Shown here piece by piece: positions 44,243 to 57,600 of a stretch of 64,000 bases of DNA (positions are counted from its first letter, which is position 1; every line of letters begins with the position of its first letter). The position numbers were made by a program, and so were the translations under genes. The DNA is from Branchiostoma floridae (taxonomy: Eukaryota > Chordata > Leptocardii > Amphioxiformes > Branchiostomatidae): contig NC_049994.1 in assembly GCF_000003815.2 (NCBI RefSeq), forward strand, positions 9,270,079 through 9,334,078. Reading direction: 5' to 3'. The notes beneath the pieces are model-generated. The model was not told the origin of the DNA. It saw nothing but the letters and a program-made list of their open reading frames with translations, and searched no databases.

Positions 44243-47071
44243 TCAGTAGTGGGTGAAGACAATAACTGCAGTATTGTTAGTCACCACCAACTGACCCCCA
44301 GTCCCCACAGCCACCCCTCTCGCGTAAATTGTAGAGAGAGCGATGTGGCTGACATACGATCCTCGGCCTGTATACATCACCACGCGCCGGTTGGCCGAGT
44401 CCACCACCATGATGCGACCGGATCTGTCCACACAGACGCCTTTGGGACGATTCAACTGACCACCGCTCAGTCCCGGTCCCCCGAACTTCAACACGAACTG
44501 TCCGGTCTCGTCGTACCTGTAAATGAAGTCAGAACGAGAGTCCGACACGAAGATGTCCCCTTGCTTGTCAACGGCGGCGTACATTGGCCTGACCAACCGC
44601 TCCTGTGGGCCGACACCCCACAGGAGTTTCCCGTCGGAGTTGAAGGCCTGCACACCTCCAGTGAAGCCGCTAGCCCACGTGACGTAGATGTGATTGTTGC
44701 GCGAATCCAGGGCCATTCCGCGAAGCATCGCCCGGGGCACGTTATCTGGTAGGTCAAAGCTCGTTGTGATATGACCATCCGTACTGATCTGTACTACGGA
44801 ATCAAGGCTGGATGGGAGCCCATTCATTAAGACCCAGGGGTGGCCATCCCTGCCGATGGACACGTCATCTGGCGTCTTTGATGGGTACCCTAGCGCTTCT
44901 GGTGGGAACTGACACAGGCGAACGCCTCCCATACTGTACACCTGTAAGTTGCCTTTGGTCTCATCAACCACCCAAATCTTGTTGTCGGGTGAAACTGCAA
45001 CTCCGCGTGCGCCTTGAAGTTTCTCAACCTCGGGCCCATCGCCACCAAACGTGATGACGTGAGATGCTCCTGCCGTGGCAAAAAAAAGAAGAAACAAATT
45101 TAGAAATGTTCACATTGCTAAGGCAAGCTACGTCAGCTAAATCAGATCAATATCTTTTTTAGTTTGTTAAATGAATCTTTGAAACAACTCTTTGAACTTG
45201 AAGGATATTAATCTCATTTCCCATCATACAACTGGTAGTATTCTTATCACGATGTCGTTTCAAAAAATATTTCTTAGCAAAATTATACAATGGCATGAAC
45301 TGTCTTGTGTCAGTCCCCATCAATGACATTGGGTGTAAAAATAATCATATCTGTTTGGGGCTTGTATGCATGTTTATCAGAAAATAAGAAAAGGAATTAC
45401 ATTTATTCAGAAGTGTAATATCATAACACAAACCTTTGGTGTTGAAGTGAACCGTTCCCGTTGTGCTGCAGTAGGATTGGACAGGCCCAGTGTTGACCTA
45501 CGTAATGGTCATAAAGTGGCATATATAAGTATCAAGCAGAATTCCGGACCAACAATGTCTTGTCTTTTCATCTCAATCCATCTGATTTTTTTTATAAAAG
45601 GCTATCAAATTTGGCCGTAGCTGTCGGAATAACATATTGATTATAATAAAAACAATTCACATGATAAGCAAAGAAATCTGAGTCATAAAACATGGTAAGG
45701 AGGCCACTTTAACACAGGAAAAGCTGGCAAGTAATAACCTTGATGACGTCAGCCGATGTCACTTTGTCAGTCCGCAGACCTTGCCAGACAGTCCTGCCAG
45801 TGCTGTGGTGTCCAGCTGCGGTTGTAGCCGGCTGTACATGAACAATGTTGGGGGAGTATTATTCTAGATGAAAGATCATTGTGAATTTAATACATCCTAC
45901 CCCTTTTATGTATTATATATGATTTTACACAGAAGGAGTTCCTACGAAGTTGTTGCACAGTTATGTTTTCTCCGTGCCGTTGTTGTTTTAATATAGATCA
46001 CAAAACGCAGCACTGAAATGCAAAAATCCAAGTCGTGAAACCTGCTAAGGAGAGAACTGACCTTGATGACGTCAACAAATGTCACTTTGTCCATTGTCAG
46101 CACAGAAGACGTCTGCCAGACAGCCCTGTTGGTGATGCTGGGCCCGGCTGCGGTTGTCGCCAGCTGTAACGTTACATGATCTATGTTAGGGGAGTATTAT
46201 TCGAGGTAAAATAAAGTGTTGACGTATACACAGTATACTAGTATTTGTTATAAGCAGATTTTGAGACATAACAAATAAAGTTTCTTTCTGTCTTCTCTTA
46301 TGTTATTGTTTAGAATAAATCGACAAACTTACAGAGTCAAGTATCCCAGGTTGGTAGTTAAGGTGTGTCAGGAGTACAGGAACCACGACCATCAGCGTTA
46401 CCAAGGTAACGGACGATATGACAACGCATATTATTAGGCGCAGTGACAGTCGATGACGTAGCCGTTCCCAGATGGTACCGCCATCTTGAGCTGCGCCTAC
46501 GAGGTGGATAGAAGAAAATATTCATGTCCGATCTACAAAGTCCATTTCATATTATCTTTTACAAACACGAATCTGAAATATAGTCAGAAAAAACAAAGCT
46601 ACTTTTGAGTAGCAACTTTACATTGAAAACCTTCCTGCTGTGTATTCTAATGATGGCTGTGAACAGTAGGGCTCTATTTTTGTCAACATTGTAAAATGAT
46701 TGAAAAAAAGTTAATGTAAAACGCAGGAATATCGCCTTTTTCCTATAACACTGACCTTGGGGCTGATTCGGCTGGTACATCGGGTTTAGTAGCAGCTTGC
46801 TGAGGATGCGTTGCGGTTGTAGCCCCGGCTGTGGATCACCCGGCACTTGTTGGGCCCCGCCGACCGGTACTCCAGGCTTTGGGGTGGAGGGGACAGCGAG
46901 AGTTGGCCCGAGGTGCATCCTAAACGATTCTCCATCCTCATACACGTTTGTGGAGGCCGCCACAGGTTGGGCCCCATCGGTGCCTCTCCCTAGCCCGGGG
47001 GTAGGGGGAACATCTCGGTTCAGGTGTTGGATATGCTGTAGTTCGAATTCGTCAGTGGGAGCCGCCGCCAT
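44243..47071 (-). CDS. Type II membrane protein with extracellular NHL beta-propeller
   Basis: Six exons, consistent phases: 47071-46756, 46496-46333, 46163-46062, 45831-45739, 45497-45434, 45069-44243; 521 residues. Residues 1-105 are a Pro/Gly-rich cytoplasmic part starting MAAAPTDEFELQHIQHLNRD. A basic segment (WERLRHRLSLR) precedes a transmembrane helix at about 126-148 (LIICVVISSVTLVTLMVVVP). Exons 3 and 4 encode two related 34- and 31-residue linkers (ATTAAG..NRAVWQ..DKVT..DVIK and ATTAAG..GRTVWQ..DKVT..DVIK). The C-terminal 275 residues are NHL repeats: GARGVAVSPDNKIWVVDETK, MLRGMALDSRNNHIYVTWAS, PMYAAVDKQGDIFVSDSRSD, RPKGVCVDRSGRIMVVDSAN, ARGVAVGTGGQLVVTNN. The propeller most likely binds a protein or other ligand outside the cell. 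No RING or B-box is present, so it is not a TRIM protein. No orthologue with a known role is recognised. Confidence 0.9.
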
Positions 47072-47399
47072 CGTATGCTCTGCTGTTGGTCGCAGAACAC
47101 AGCTTTCCTCGCTGTGTTCAGAAATAGCGTCGTTTGAATATTAACAACAATAATTGTCTAGAAATCGGATGTTATAGTTCACATGCATAACCCATACGTG
47201 TGACTAACTATGCAATTGTAGGAAATATAATTTTATCCATAATACTAGTATTGGTACAAAGAGGCGTTTTGTAGCAGATATTCCTATCATTGTAGAAAAG
47301 GCGATATAGTGGCATCTACCTCTTTTGTAGATCAGTTGGCTAAAAGCTTCAAGTAAACAAGTTCTAAACTAGAGTTCGGAGACCTCATACCTCATACCG

Positions 47400-48171
47400 G
47401 AGACCCCATGAAATATTCTGATTATGCAAATGACTTTCACATTAGCATAATTTATGCTTGCTTATGTACACCTTTAACTAACGTACACAGGTCACAGTGT
47501 TGACAGACCAATCATTTACTACACGAAATAAGAAAAATCAGGACACTTTCAAATCAATTATGCAAATTAGGGACTTATTTGCATAATTAGTATCTGCTTA
47601 ACTTCCGCCTGCCACAAACTACATATGTAACATGTATTTGAGTGATATACTGGAAAACACTGTAAATATACATTTTCCTCATTAAGTATGCAAATGAAGT
47701 CCAAATTTGCATAATTTTGATTTCATTATGTACATCTCTGCTACATGTACCTGCATACCAAATATCATGGAAATTCATCATTCCTATGTTCCGTTATGCT
47801 TCTTGGAAGATTTTGACAAAAATGCTCCTGCAGTTCCAGAGCAAGCTGCTAGGGGGCCCAAACATACACCACTTCTTCCTTACATCAAAAGCTATCTGCC
47901 ACCAAGAAATCAAGACCATAGCATGTCCAGATAAAAAGATACAAAAAATTGAAGTTCTGCTGCAGTACCAAGGTCACACACTAGGGGGCCCAAAATCGAC
48001 CTTGACCTTCGTCTTCCCAACCCCTACCCACATACCAAATATCATCGTAGTCCATTGAGAGGTTCTCAAGTTATGATGTCCACAAATATGCGGACACACA
48101 CACAGACAGACACACAGATACACAGACACACAGACACACCAAAAACTATACCTCCATTTTTTCATGGAGGT
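47400..48171 (-). mobile_element. Hairpin-ended repeat element, long minus-strand copy
   Basis: The right terminus is the palindrome acctccattttttcatggaggt (48150-48171), then a GT-type tract (acacacacagacagacacac). Inward: agaggttctcaagttatgat, aacccctacccacataccaa, acactagggggcccaaaatc, ctgctagggggcccaaacat, and alternating ttatgcaaat/atttgcataatt motifs at 47420-47725. It is the longest copy in the window. Frames within it are not protein genes. Confidence 0.72.
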
Positions 48172-48807
48172 AATTAGTATATGTCCTATACGTGTTTTTC
48201 CTGCATACCGTATACATTTCCTCAGCTGCTGAATATTCAATGGAAACGAACGGGACTTTGGTTAGTCTGTATTTTCCTAAGAAGCTGCTATAGGAATGTA
48301 TACCAATGCTTTTCAAACCATCTATTCGTGTTGAATTGTAGTCGTTTGCAACGAGACACTTTAATCGAGACTCTTAAGTTATCTATGCTTTTAGAAAGAC
48401 ACAGAATAAATGCATTTATGCTGGAAGTATCCACAAATGAATAGATCAATTACAGGTTAGATCCCACGTACCTGCAAATTTTTTTTTGACAACTTAGCCA
48501 AAATATGGAATGATTTTGACACCTTTCATTACGTAAACTATGCTAGTCACAAAATAATACCTTTAAAGCTTGGTCTATTGAGTCATGAATAGTTATGAGT
48601 ACTTTTCCATGAGGTATACGTAGGTAGTAAGACCTACGTAACGAATAATATGAATTACAATTAACAAAAAACAACATAGGAAACTGTATCCGTGGTCATG
48701 CATGCATGCCAACGGGTTAAACCATAGTCAAGTGTTAGAGGCTACTTGTTCTAATGCGTGGAGGCGATAAACTGGACATTCCAAAATGCAGATTCGTTTC
48801 CGTCATT

Positions 48808-48970
48808 ACCTCCATGAAAAATGGAGGTACAGCTTTTAGTGTGTCTGTCTGTCTGTCTGTGTGTTTGTGTTTCCGGATATTTGTGGTCAGTATAACTTTA
48901 GAACCTCTGGATGGATTGCAATGATATTTTTTTGACTGGGCTGAGCATATACAAAGTTAATCGCAAATAG
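48808..48970 (+). mobile_element. Hairpin-ended repeat element, short plus-strand copy
   Basis: Opens with acctccatgaaaaatggaggt (48808-48828), then tgtctgtctgtctgtgtgtt, ataactttagaacctctgga and tgcaatgatattttttt. It breaks off at about 48970. Confidence 0.7.
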
Positions 48971-49814
48971 CGCACTAGCTTTTACTTCGCTGTGTCGTGT
49001 AGATAAAAAACAACAACATTGCAACTAAAACTGAAAGTTTTGAAAACGGGTGTGCTATTTCACATAAATTAAACAAGTGAGTCAGTTAAACGTATATTTT
49101 CATTGCTTTTACTTACGCAATTACATATATATATCTGATAATGAACTGACATCACACGTAATTTATAACAGATCTAGACTTCAGACCTGATCTTGCTTCG
49201 TGATGCATTGTCATTATATCATTATTGTGTCTTCTTTATCGTTGTGTAGTGCTTTTAAATCGTCACGAACAAACAAGGTAAATAAGCATAGCACAGACTT
49301 GTTTTTCCCGCATGTACCGGATAACTTACTTCACAGAAGTGTCAATATTCAAGAGAAACTACGAGAGCATTGCGTAACCTGAATTTCCCCCATTACATAA
49401 CGTAGCAGGAGTGCAGACCAATTTTATCGTATCACGTTTGCTGTGTTGCAAGTTATTCTTCAATCTTTTTTGAATACCAAATATGGGAAACAGCAGTTGA
49501 GTTGAATCGATTTAGTACAGTGGAAAACAAACGTTCTTTTTTGCCACTGCAACTGTCTAATGAACTTTGGGTGTACATATTTTATAGTAGACACCTGCCG
49601 TGCATACTCGTATGTGGGAAAATATAAAGGCCTCATTAATATCAAAGGTCATTGATGTATACAGTCGGAGTGGACTGATGTTTGCAGATTTTCGGTCAAC
49701 TTCACAAATGTCTTTAAAATAACACCGTCTTTACACCTCCTTATTCTGGTTGACTGGAACAGTCAAAGAAATATATACATTACCAGCGGTATGCACGTTT
49801 GGGTACGGACCGCC

Positions 49815-49896
49815 GGCGGTTTTGCTGGGATTAGAACTCGTGACCTTCGGGTCCAAATCAAATCTGGTTTTGCTAACAAGTAGACCACAACACGCC
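49815..49896 (-). mobile_element. tRNA-like sequence, probably a SINE head
   Basis: On the minus strand, ggcgtgttgtggtctacttg followed by ttagcaa gives an A-box-like segment, and gtcacgagttctaatccc resembles a B box; the ends ggcg and cgcc could pair as an acceptor stem. Arms are too degraded for a working tRNA. Intergenic between the NHL and MAM genes. Confidence 0.45.
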
Positions 49897-50198
49897 ACTC
49901 TTGACGCAGCATTGCGGTTTGGAACGTGCAATTAGCATAATTAGGCCTAGGAAAATTGATATTGTGCTTCCAATTATATGCATGAAACGGTACTAGGGGT
50001 TAGTAGGTAGGGATTCTCACTCTCACCACGTGATCCAAAAAGTACAGTTAAACAATGTAAAAGTTTCTTACATTCTTACATCTTACATCTTCCCAGGTAG
50101 GCTTTAGGGCCTGTCAGTTGAGAGCATCGTCTCTTCCACTCTTCTCGATCATGGAAGATCCCCTCTTCCTCCAGTCTATCTAGTCTGCCCAGTCTATA

Positions 50199-50270
50199 CT
50201 AGTACTTTGTCAGCATCTCCTGTATGTTGTCCATCCATCTATTTCTGGGTCTGCCTAAGGGGCGCTTGCC
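50199..50270 (-). pseudogene. LINE reverse-transcriptase tail fragment
   Basis: The minus-strand frame reads GKRPLGRPRNRWMDNIQEML then TKY and stop. The KRP-GRPR-RW-DNI pattern is the typical C-terminus of many non-LTR retrotransposon reverse transcriptases. There is no RT core next to it; 50070-50310 probably all belongs to the same truncated copy. Confidence 0.72.
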
Positions 50271-51619
50271 CTTTGGTTTGTATACATCATGCATCAGAAT
50301 ACTAGTAGTTTCCACATCATATTGTGGTTGTGCAGATAAACATTGTACAAACACAGATGTAGCGTTATTGATAAACTAAAAATGTTTACTGGACATTCTT
50401 ACAACAACCAAAGGAAATACATGAAGCATGTTTGGAATTATATCACTCCCCTGGCCAATTACAGTACATGCATGTATTAACCATACTTTTGCTGAATTCT
50501 ACTCTCCACACCCGCGAGGAAGGACTGCAGTAGTTATCATTTCGGACCGCTTGTTGCTGTCACCGAAGCGGTCCTACATTGCTTTATCGCGTGCTAATTC
50601 CCCAGCACCCCGCCAAGTCTTGTTCAATCATTCTCTTCCAAGTGATTTGCTGCCCCACCCTAATCTTTTCTGATGGGATCTAATCTACTGTCTCACGGAC
50701 AGGCGGAGTCTTGACACTCTTACAACGTGTTTAAGTCATTTTATGGCGAATGTGGCATATTTCTTGACCATATTTACACTATAACCATGTAGACCTTTTC
50801 ACGGTAAGCTTTTGCAAATTTAGAATAATTTAAAAGACATTTAAAATCTAATCCTATCAGGATTACGCAAATCACAATCATCATATTGGATAACTTTTGC
50901 CCGCATTGTGACTGAATCATATCTATACATACACACGTGATACAATAAAGCTGACCTCAGTAAACAAACTTTACTGTGGGGAGCTTCCAGAGAGGCGCTG
51001 TCTTTTGGTAACAATGTATTCTACAGTGCTCAGGGGTACCGCGATTACGCAAATGTTTTCAGTCCATTGCATTTTTGTGTCAGCCTTGTATCTTTGGTAC
51101 GCTCCCCGTAGAGTAGTGCCAGAGAGCAGAGCAAAGCTAACAAGGCTGTACTCCAGGCTAGCATTGTGCTTGAACACGGTGGATTGACGCAGATTATATA
51201 ATTTTTCACATGGACAACCTAAGCACAGTCAGAGCATTACAAAAGACCAAGTGTCCCGTTAATCATCTAGTAGTCATTTGGCGCCCGAGAACCGTATTGG
51301 CTACACGACGAGAAGGTTACCAATGACACACCTGAAGCGAGAGAACTTTGAACATTTACGAAATGAGCTCCGCTCTTATCAGCGGCGGAGTCATGCGCAG
51401 GGCGGTGCTGGAAGTTTAATCATCACACAAGAACAGTTATCAGACCACCCTTTGCTTCGGCGTCACGTGGTCGCAACTTAGGTTTACTCTGCGCCGAGAG
51501 CGCTGCACCGGTACCACGCTGAGGCACAGACCTCTTACATTCTCTTCTTCCTAACACTTCATGGACCTCTAAAACTTCTTCTTTTCATTGGAGGAACCGT
51601 CAACAGTGATCCCCTAACC

Positions 51620-54600
51620 ATGGGGAATAGGTTATTGCCTCTTGTTGCCGCTCTCTTTGTGCAATTCGCAGGTGAGTGTTTGTTGGGGTTTGTTTTACCT
51701 GTGTTTGCTTATTTGTTCAGGGACTTTATATGGGCGCTCAACCATGCCTTCAAGCATTGTGTAACACGCGTTTAAAAGGATACAGCACAAGAGCTTAACG
51801 TCTCATAGTGTAGTCACGATAGACCATATCGCACGCGTCCGCCACAACTATGACTGAGCCTTCGTGGTCGAGTACGCTCTCTTTTTTCCGTCGAAAACGC
51901 CCCTTAAACTTCGACAGGAAATGGTGGTGTAACGACCTTTAACACCCCTCCGCTTTAAGTCCAATCCTCTCGTAGTTAACACATCTCCCATCGTTGTTAG
52001 GCAGTTGGTAGGGTGCCTGGAAACCTTACATGAAAGTATTACTTATTGTTCGTAGGGACATGAAATACAATTACCCTTATGAGAGTTTTAAGCTGGAGTT
52101 ACAGGGTCATAGTTTGGGTTACATATCGTGTACAACATTCCAAAGGTCAACTTGTTATGCAGTCAGGGGTACAAGGCCACTGGGAATTTAGAGGATTTTT
52201 TTTTTAAATACGAGACAATAAAACGCATATAAGCCAAGGTGTACAGCAAAATTCGTTGTAAGATAATTAGACTCATGCATATTGAAGGTTTCTTAAAACT
52301 GAACCTTGGGTGTAACACATTAGCTACTACACACGTGCGTTACATCGTTCTGACTCAGGTTAAGAGGCAATTATTCATTGTCAACTTACAGTCTTATGAC
52401 TATATTGTGCTCCGTAGGCCTGCAAACATCTGTTTTAAAACTTTTATCACTCACACAGGAGTGGGGTCAGTACGGCGTAACTGGTAGAGCGTAGAGCGTT
52501 GGGTTCGAAACCAAGAGGCTCCGGGTTCAATATTTGCTATGTCTCCGGTGTTGTGTCGTTCGGAAAGGCACTTTACGCGACTTTCCCGACCGGTACAATA
52601 GCTCAGTGCTTGCTTTGTACCCAGGAGGTCACACTGCAGCCGGGTTATACCAAAGCCTAAAAAAATGGTACATACTTCTTTCTCTCTGCTTAGCAGTCAG
52701 CACCAATGAGGAAAACTGTCTTGAACAAATGTGTGGCCCAAGGGCTACAAAAATGCAGACGGGCACCACCCAAACACAGAATTGTTAGAAAACGAGAAAA
52801 AAAAGGAAAGAAAAATGAGATCGTAAACGTCGTATCTGCAAAGAAACTGACAGCAGCATCCTGTCTTAAGCTTGTGAGACTTCAGATTTTTAGTGGAATC
52901 TAGATCATGTGTTCAAAAGCTTAAGGTTGAATTCATCTTTAACTGTCAACCTGCAAAGGTTTCCGTTTAACACCAGATATGCACTGGTTACCTGGTATGA
53001 GGCAGGAGGAAGAAGGTTAATCCAACGTTTGCATAGTGATCCTAACTCTATTATCAATATTGTTTGTGTTCTCCAGTTCACAAATTAACCAATTACCGAA
53101 ACTAATTAACGTTATGACAAATGCGTACGGGGACGAAACCTTTTAGGTTTTCTTTACGTTGAACTCGCTAATATACACGCAACTCAGGTGCAACCGTTCA
53201 CGGCCTGTTTAGTCTGAAAAATGAAACACAAATCAAATTACCGGGATTGGTAACAAGATCGGAAAACAATCATTATAGTCTCCAAGCAGATGTATGGTAT
53301 TTTGTTGCGCCGAATTTGGAAGCTTCCATTAGATCTATCGTGTCTTTTTTTCAGTGATTTACCAGCAAATCGTAACTTGCCTAAGACCTAGTTAGTAAAC
53401 TTGACAAAAATATGTCTACAAAGCGGACGATTCTTAAGCTATAACAAGGGTGGATTGATTACGTATATATATATATTGAACGGTCTCTATTCAGGTAGGA
53501 TTTCCAGACTAACACATGTCAAGCTTAAGGTTCGTTTAATGCTGGTCCTTGCCCTCAAATAATATTTCATTTCTTTCTACCTAACCTTTAGAAAAATGGA
53601 GGAAATATGGAAAATGCAGAGCCGAAATGACTTTCTTTACTTGAATTGGTATATTACATAACCTGTTTTAGTCACTACGAAAGCATACAGGTTGACTTGG
53701 GCGGGATACATGTAAGTATCAAAAACATACAACATCTTGATATCAATTGAAAAGCTTACCAAGAAAGCGCAAACACCTAACTCCTTGAGCTCTAACAGAC
53801 CTTGAAACATTTGAAATCATTTTCTTGACTTGCAGGGGGAGGGGTGTTTGAGAAACGATTTGACGAATCTTGTTCGAACAGGGGTCCACAATCGCAGTGT
53901 TGTCACATGGAGTTTATTCTGTGGTAGATGTTTAACTTCTTACGTAGAACTTTGTTTCACATGACACAACGCTGATGCCTGATAGGCGCCATAGAAAAGG
54001 AGACAATGCAGTGAGGATGTGTCTCTACGTGTAGACATTGACCACTGTTGGTTGAACGTCTTCCTTTGTTTTGACTTGTTGTCGTTTTAACAGTTTAAAA
54101 CGACAACAAGTTTTGCTGTAGCGCAGAAACATGCGATCGTTTCCGCCGAACCCACACCCTTCGGTATGTTTGTTTAGCGATATGATCGGACGAACCAATG
54201 ATTGATGTATCGTCGGAAAGAGCGGGATATAATTAAGAATCCGACAGAGGGTCTGCAATAAAAACTCTGCATCAGCATCATTTGTAAAGGACGTGTTTAG
54301 CTAAATTTATCTTTACGGTCAAGAAAAGTGCCTCTCTTCTAGAGGCTCTGACAACACTGAGCGGCCAAAAGTTTATGGATCGCTCAAGTGACTCAACAGA
54401 TTTTATAGATAAAGAACGATTTTTAAACTCTTGTATGTTTAGTTGTGTTTAAAATCATTTTTACATCTTGCATCACATTTTGAGTACAAAATCACCCATA
54501 GCTGACCCGATGTTGGTCGCTGTACGGCCTAATGGAAAGGGGGACCAACACGAGTTCAGGATTCAAATTCAAACATTTGTGGCGCACAATTGGTACCTTA

Positions 54601-57600
54601 CATCACCGAAAAGATTATGATCAATATTTATTGGTTTATTGATTCATAAATCTACAAAAATATGCGCACTTAGAGCATAAACCACGAACCCATACTTTAA
54701 AAAATGGCCTCATCTTATAGATATTTTGTGTTATTTCGGTCTCCAGATTGTGTAATTTCTTTTTGTTCGCCCACAGTTTACACGTATCTCAGAAGTTTCT
54801 TCTCTTGTATAATGTAACTTTTTTTATATATGTCCATCGTTCCTTTTTTTACATACGTTGATCAATAAAATCAATATAATTCCTTAGTTGACATCACTGG
54901 CGTGATTTTCAAATTTCACTTATACAGATGCTTCTAGATGTATGAAAATGTTGATCTGTGTTTGTTCTGTACAGTTGATTTTATTGCTAATATAAAGCTA
55001 ATAATTAAAAATATTACGAAAGAATGTTTTGAAGAATTCACAGTGCGCTTAAGTTGCGAAAGTATCTATTAGCATCACCAGCAGGAGTTTCACTTATGGA
55101 AGTTTTTCGCCATGTAAGTGCCACAAGTGCCATAAAGGACATCTGAGAAGGAAATACAAAGCGCAATTTGAAATATTTCGTATCTTTCTTCAAGCGACAG
55201 GAGGTGTGCTATGCCTCTAGCTAGTTTCTCTGCGAAAGACGTGATTTGGAACTTTTGAGATTGACCCTTACACCAAGCGGCTAAAGTTACATGTACAAAT
55301 TGACCCTCGCGCTTATCAAACTTGTTGTTAGCTGAGGCTCTGATAGGAGAGTTTTGCATGCTCTGGCACTTTCCTAGGAGAAGACTAAGTAGTAAAAAGA
55401 GTCACAATAACGATGTGATGTATAGTCTAGTGTTTGGAAAATTCTGCATTTTAAAAAGGAATACGAATAATGCCAATTGTCTTATCTTAATGATTGTTCA
55501 AAAACATAAAACCACGAACAACACTTGTACTTTTAATCATATGTCTTATATGGTATCTGGGATAATCGCAAAATGTAATTTCAGGCAAACAGTCTTCTCA
55601 GTTATTGTCATCTAATTTCATTCAATTCTATGCCAATTTAAGGGTTTTCTGGCGAATTATGTGGTATAAAAAACGATATCTAGTGTCTGATACCCCCATG
55701 TCTAGCCTCTCAGTTTCACACCATTGTTTCCGGACATTGAGGTCACTAACCAAAGTTCTCGGTAATGTAAGTACATACATGTAGTAATGAGCCTAGCCTT
55801 TATTGCGGGCACAGCGGGTGGTGCATATTATCTTTTTAGGCCAGCTAGGTTTTATGGTTGCTTTGGTGGTTTTAAGCATCCCGTTTAACACATGAATGGT
55901 CGCCATTATGACACTGTTATACAGTAGCGATCGGCCACAATTAATGCGTAACTTCGTTATATTGGAAATTTAAACGCCTGCCGCGAAGCCTGGTTTGGAG
56001 GCCTTTGAGTGTGCCCATGCGGTCACGGCGTGACCGATAAATCGCTACCCAAGTATCACCATGACGCAGTGATTTATGGACGATTCTTTTTGTGACCTGC
56101 TCTCCATTGTATAAATACCGTTGACCAACATTGGACCTACATCTTGGGCAATAACCATCGCATTGACGTCACCTGAGTTAACGCCGAATGTAGCAGCTGC
56201 TCCAGACCCTTGCGATTTATTACCATTAGCCCCGCCTATTGCAAGCTCCGCGCAATTTAGTCGCTGGTAGCGGAGAGGAGTGTAGTCGGCCCACCCAATA
56301 GCAATATGATTCACGATTTAAGGTCTGATTTGAAGGATAACAAAATACAGAAAAAAACATATACCTTTTTACGTCCCATTTCCACTACACACCAAATGCG
56401 GATCCGTGTCACTCTTCATTTTCTAACTGGAATATATTGGATATGATTCACAATGTAAAAGTAGGATTTAAAAGATAACAATGTTTGGTCGACTCGTCAA
56501 TTAACTCCTACTAGACTTTTATTCCTAACTTTGCCAACGCTCCCTGTTACTAATCGGTCTGGCGGAAGTCTGGTAGAGACTACAGTGGTCAACGTCTCTA
56601 GCGGAAAGGGAATGTTAGAAATGAATGGTGTTTTAATTTGTGTCGGAAATACGCGTGCATACTAAACGTCACTTTTTTCTGTCCCTTAAAGTGATCAGAG
56701 CGCAGTTTGACTGTGACTTTGAGAGCGGTCTCTGCGGCTGGACTCAGGCTACAGACGACGAGTTCGACTGGACGAGAAATCAGGGAACAACTGGAACGGC
56801 AAACAGCGGGCCGTCAAGCGACCACACCACTGGCAGTGAGTAAAGTTGTACATTGCGTAGCACATTACATACATGTGTATGCGTTTAACTGTAATCGTCG
56901 TTATGTATATACGAAGGTCGACAGAGCTTCATGTTATACTATATAGAAGCAGAAGGCAAATTCAAGAAAATCTCTGTATCACCCGATCTTTGTATAAATG
57001 ATCGGGAAAAGGTCAGGCAAATGGTACAGGAGGCAAAAAACCGGACAGAAACAGAAGGAAAGGGGGAATGGGCCTTTGTAGTCAGGGGCACATTCCCAAA
57101 ACTAGAAATCAAAAAGATAAGGAACAAAAGAAGAGCCAGTATGGACAAAAACCTCTCTCCACCAGAGGAAGAGAGGTAAAGGAAGAAAATGGGAAAAGCA
57201 AATGCAAGATTGGGGAGAGAAAGGGAAAAATGAAGGCAAGAAATACAAATGAAATGAAACTTGATGTCATGTACACCAACATTGATTGCATCACGAACAA
57301 AAAAGCAGAATTCCTCGCCATCATTGATGAGACTCACCCAGACATTATTGTTACCACGGAAACGAAACCAAAGAATCCTAGATTCCACATGACAAAAACT
57401 GATTTACACGTAGATGGATACAACTTATTTACTAACGTTGAAGAAGAAGGGGTAAGAGGCATTGCAGTGCACACAAAGAATGATCTGAATGTAATGGAAC
57501 CTAATACAGCGTTGCTACAAGACTCCGCCTCAGAAGTACAACCCATTGAAATTAAGTTGAGGAACAATGACAAACTCCTACTTATTGCAGTGTACAGGAG

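Noticed and set aside
51278-51481. 67-codon frame just upstream of the MAM signal exon
   Set aside because: It ends before the MAM start, lacks family features and is more likely 5' UTR or promoter DNA.
52471-52560. Possible functional tRNA gene
   Set aside because: Boxes are decayed, no cloverleaf can be drawn, and the following sequence matches a SINE body.
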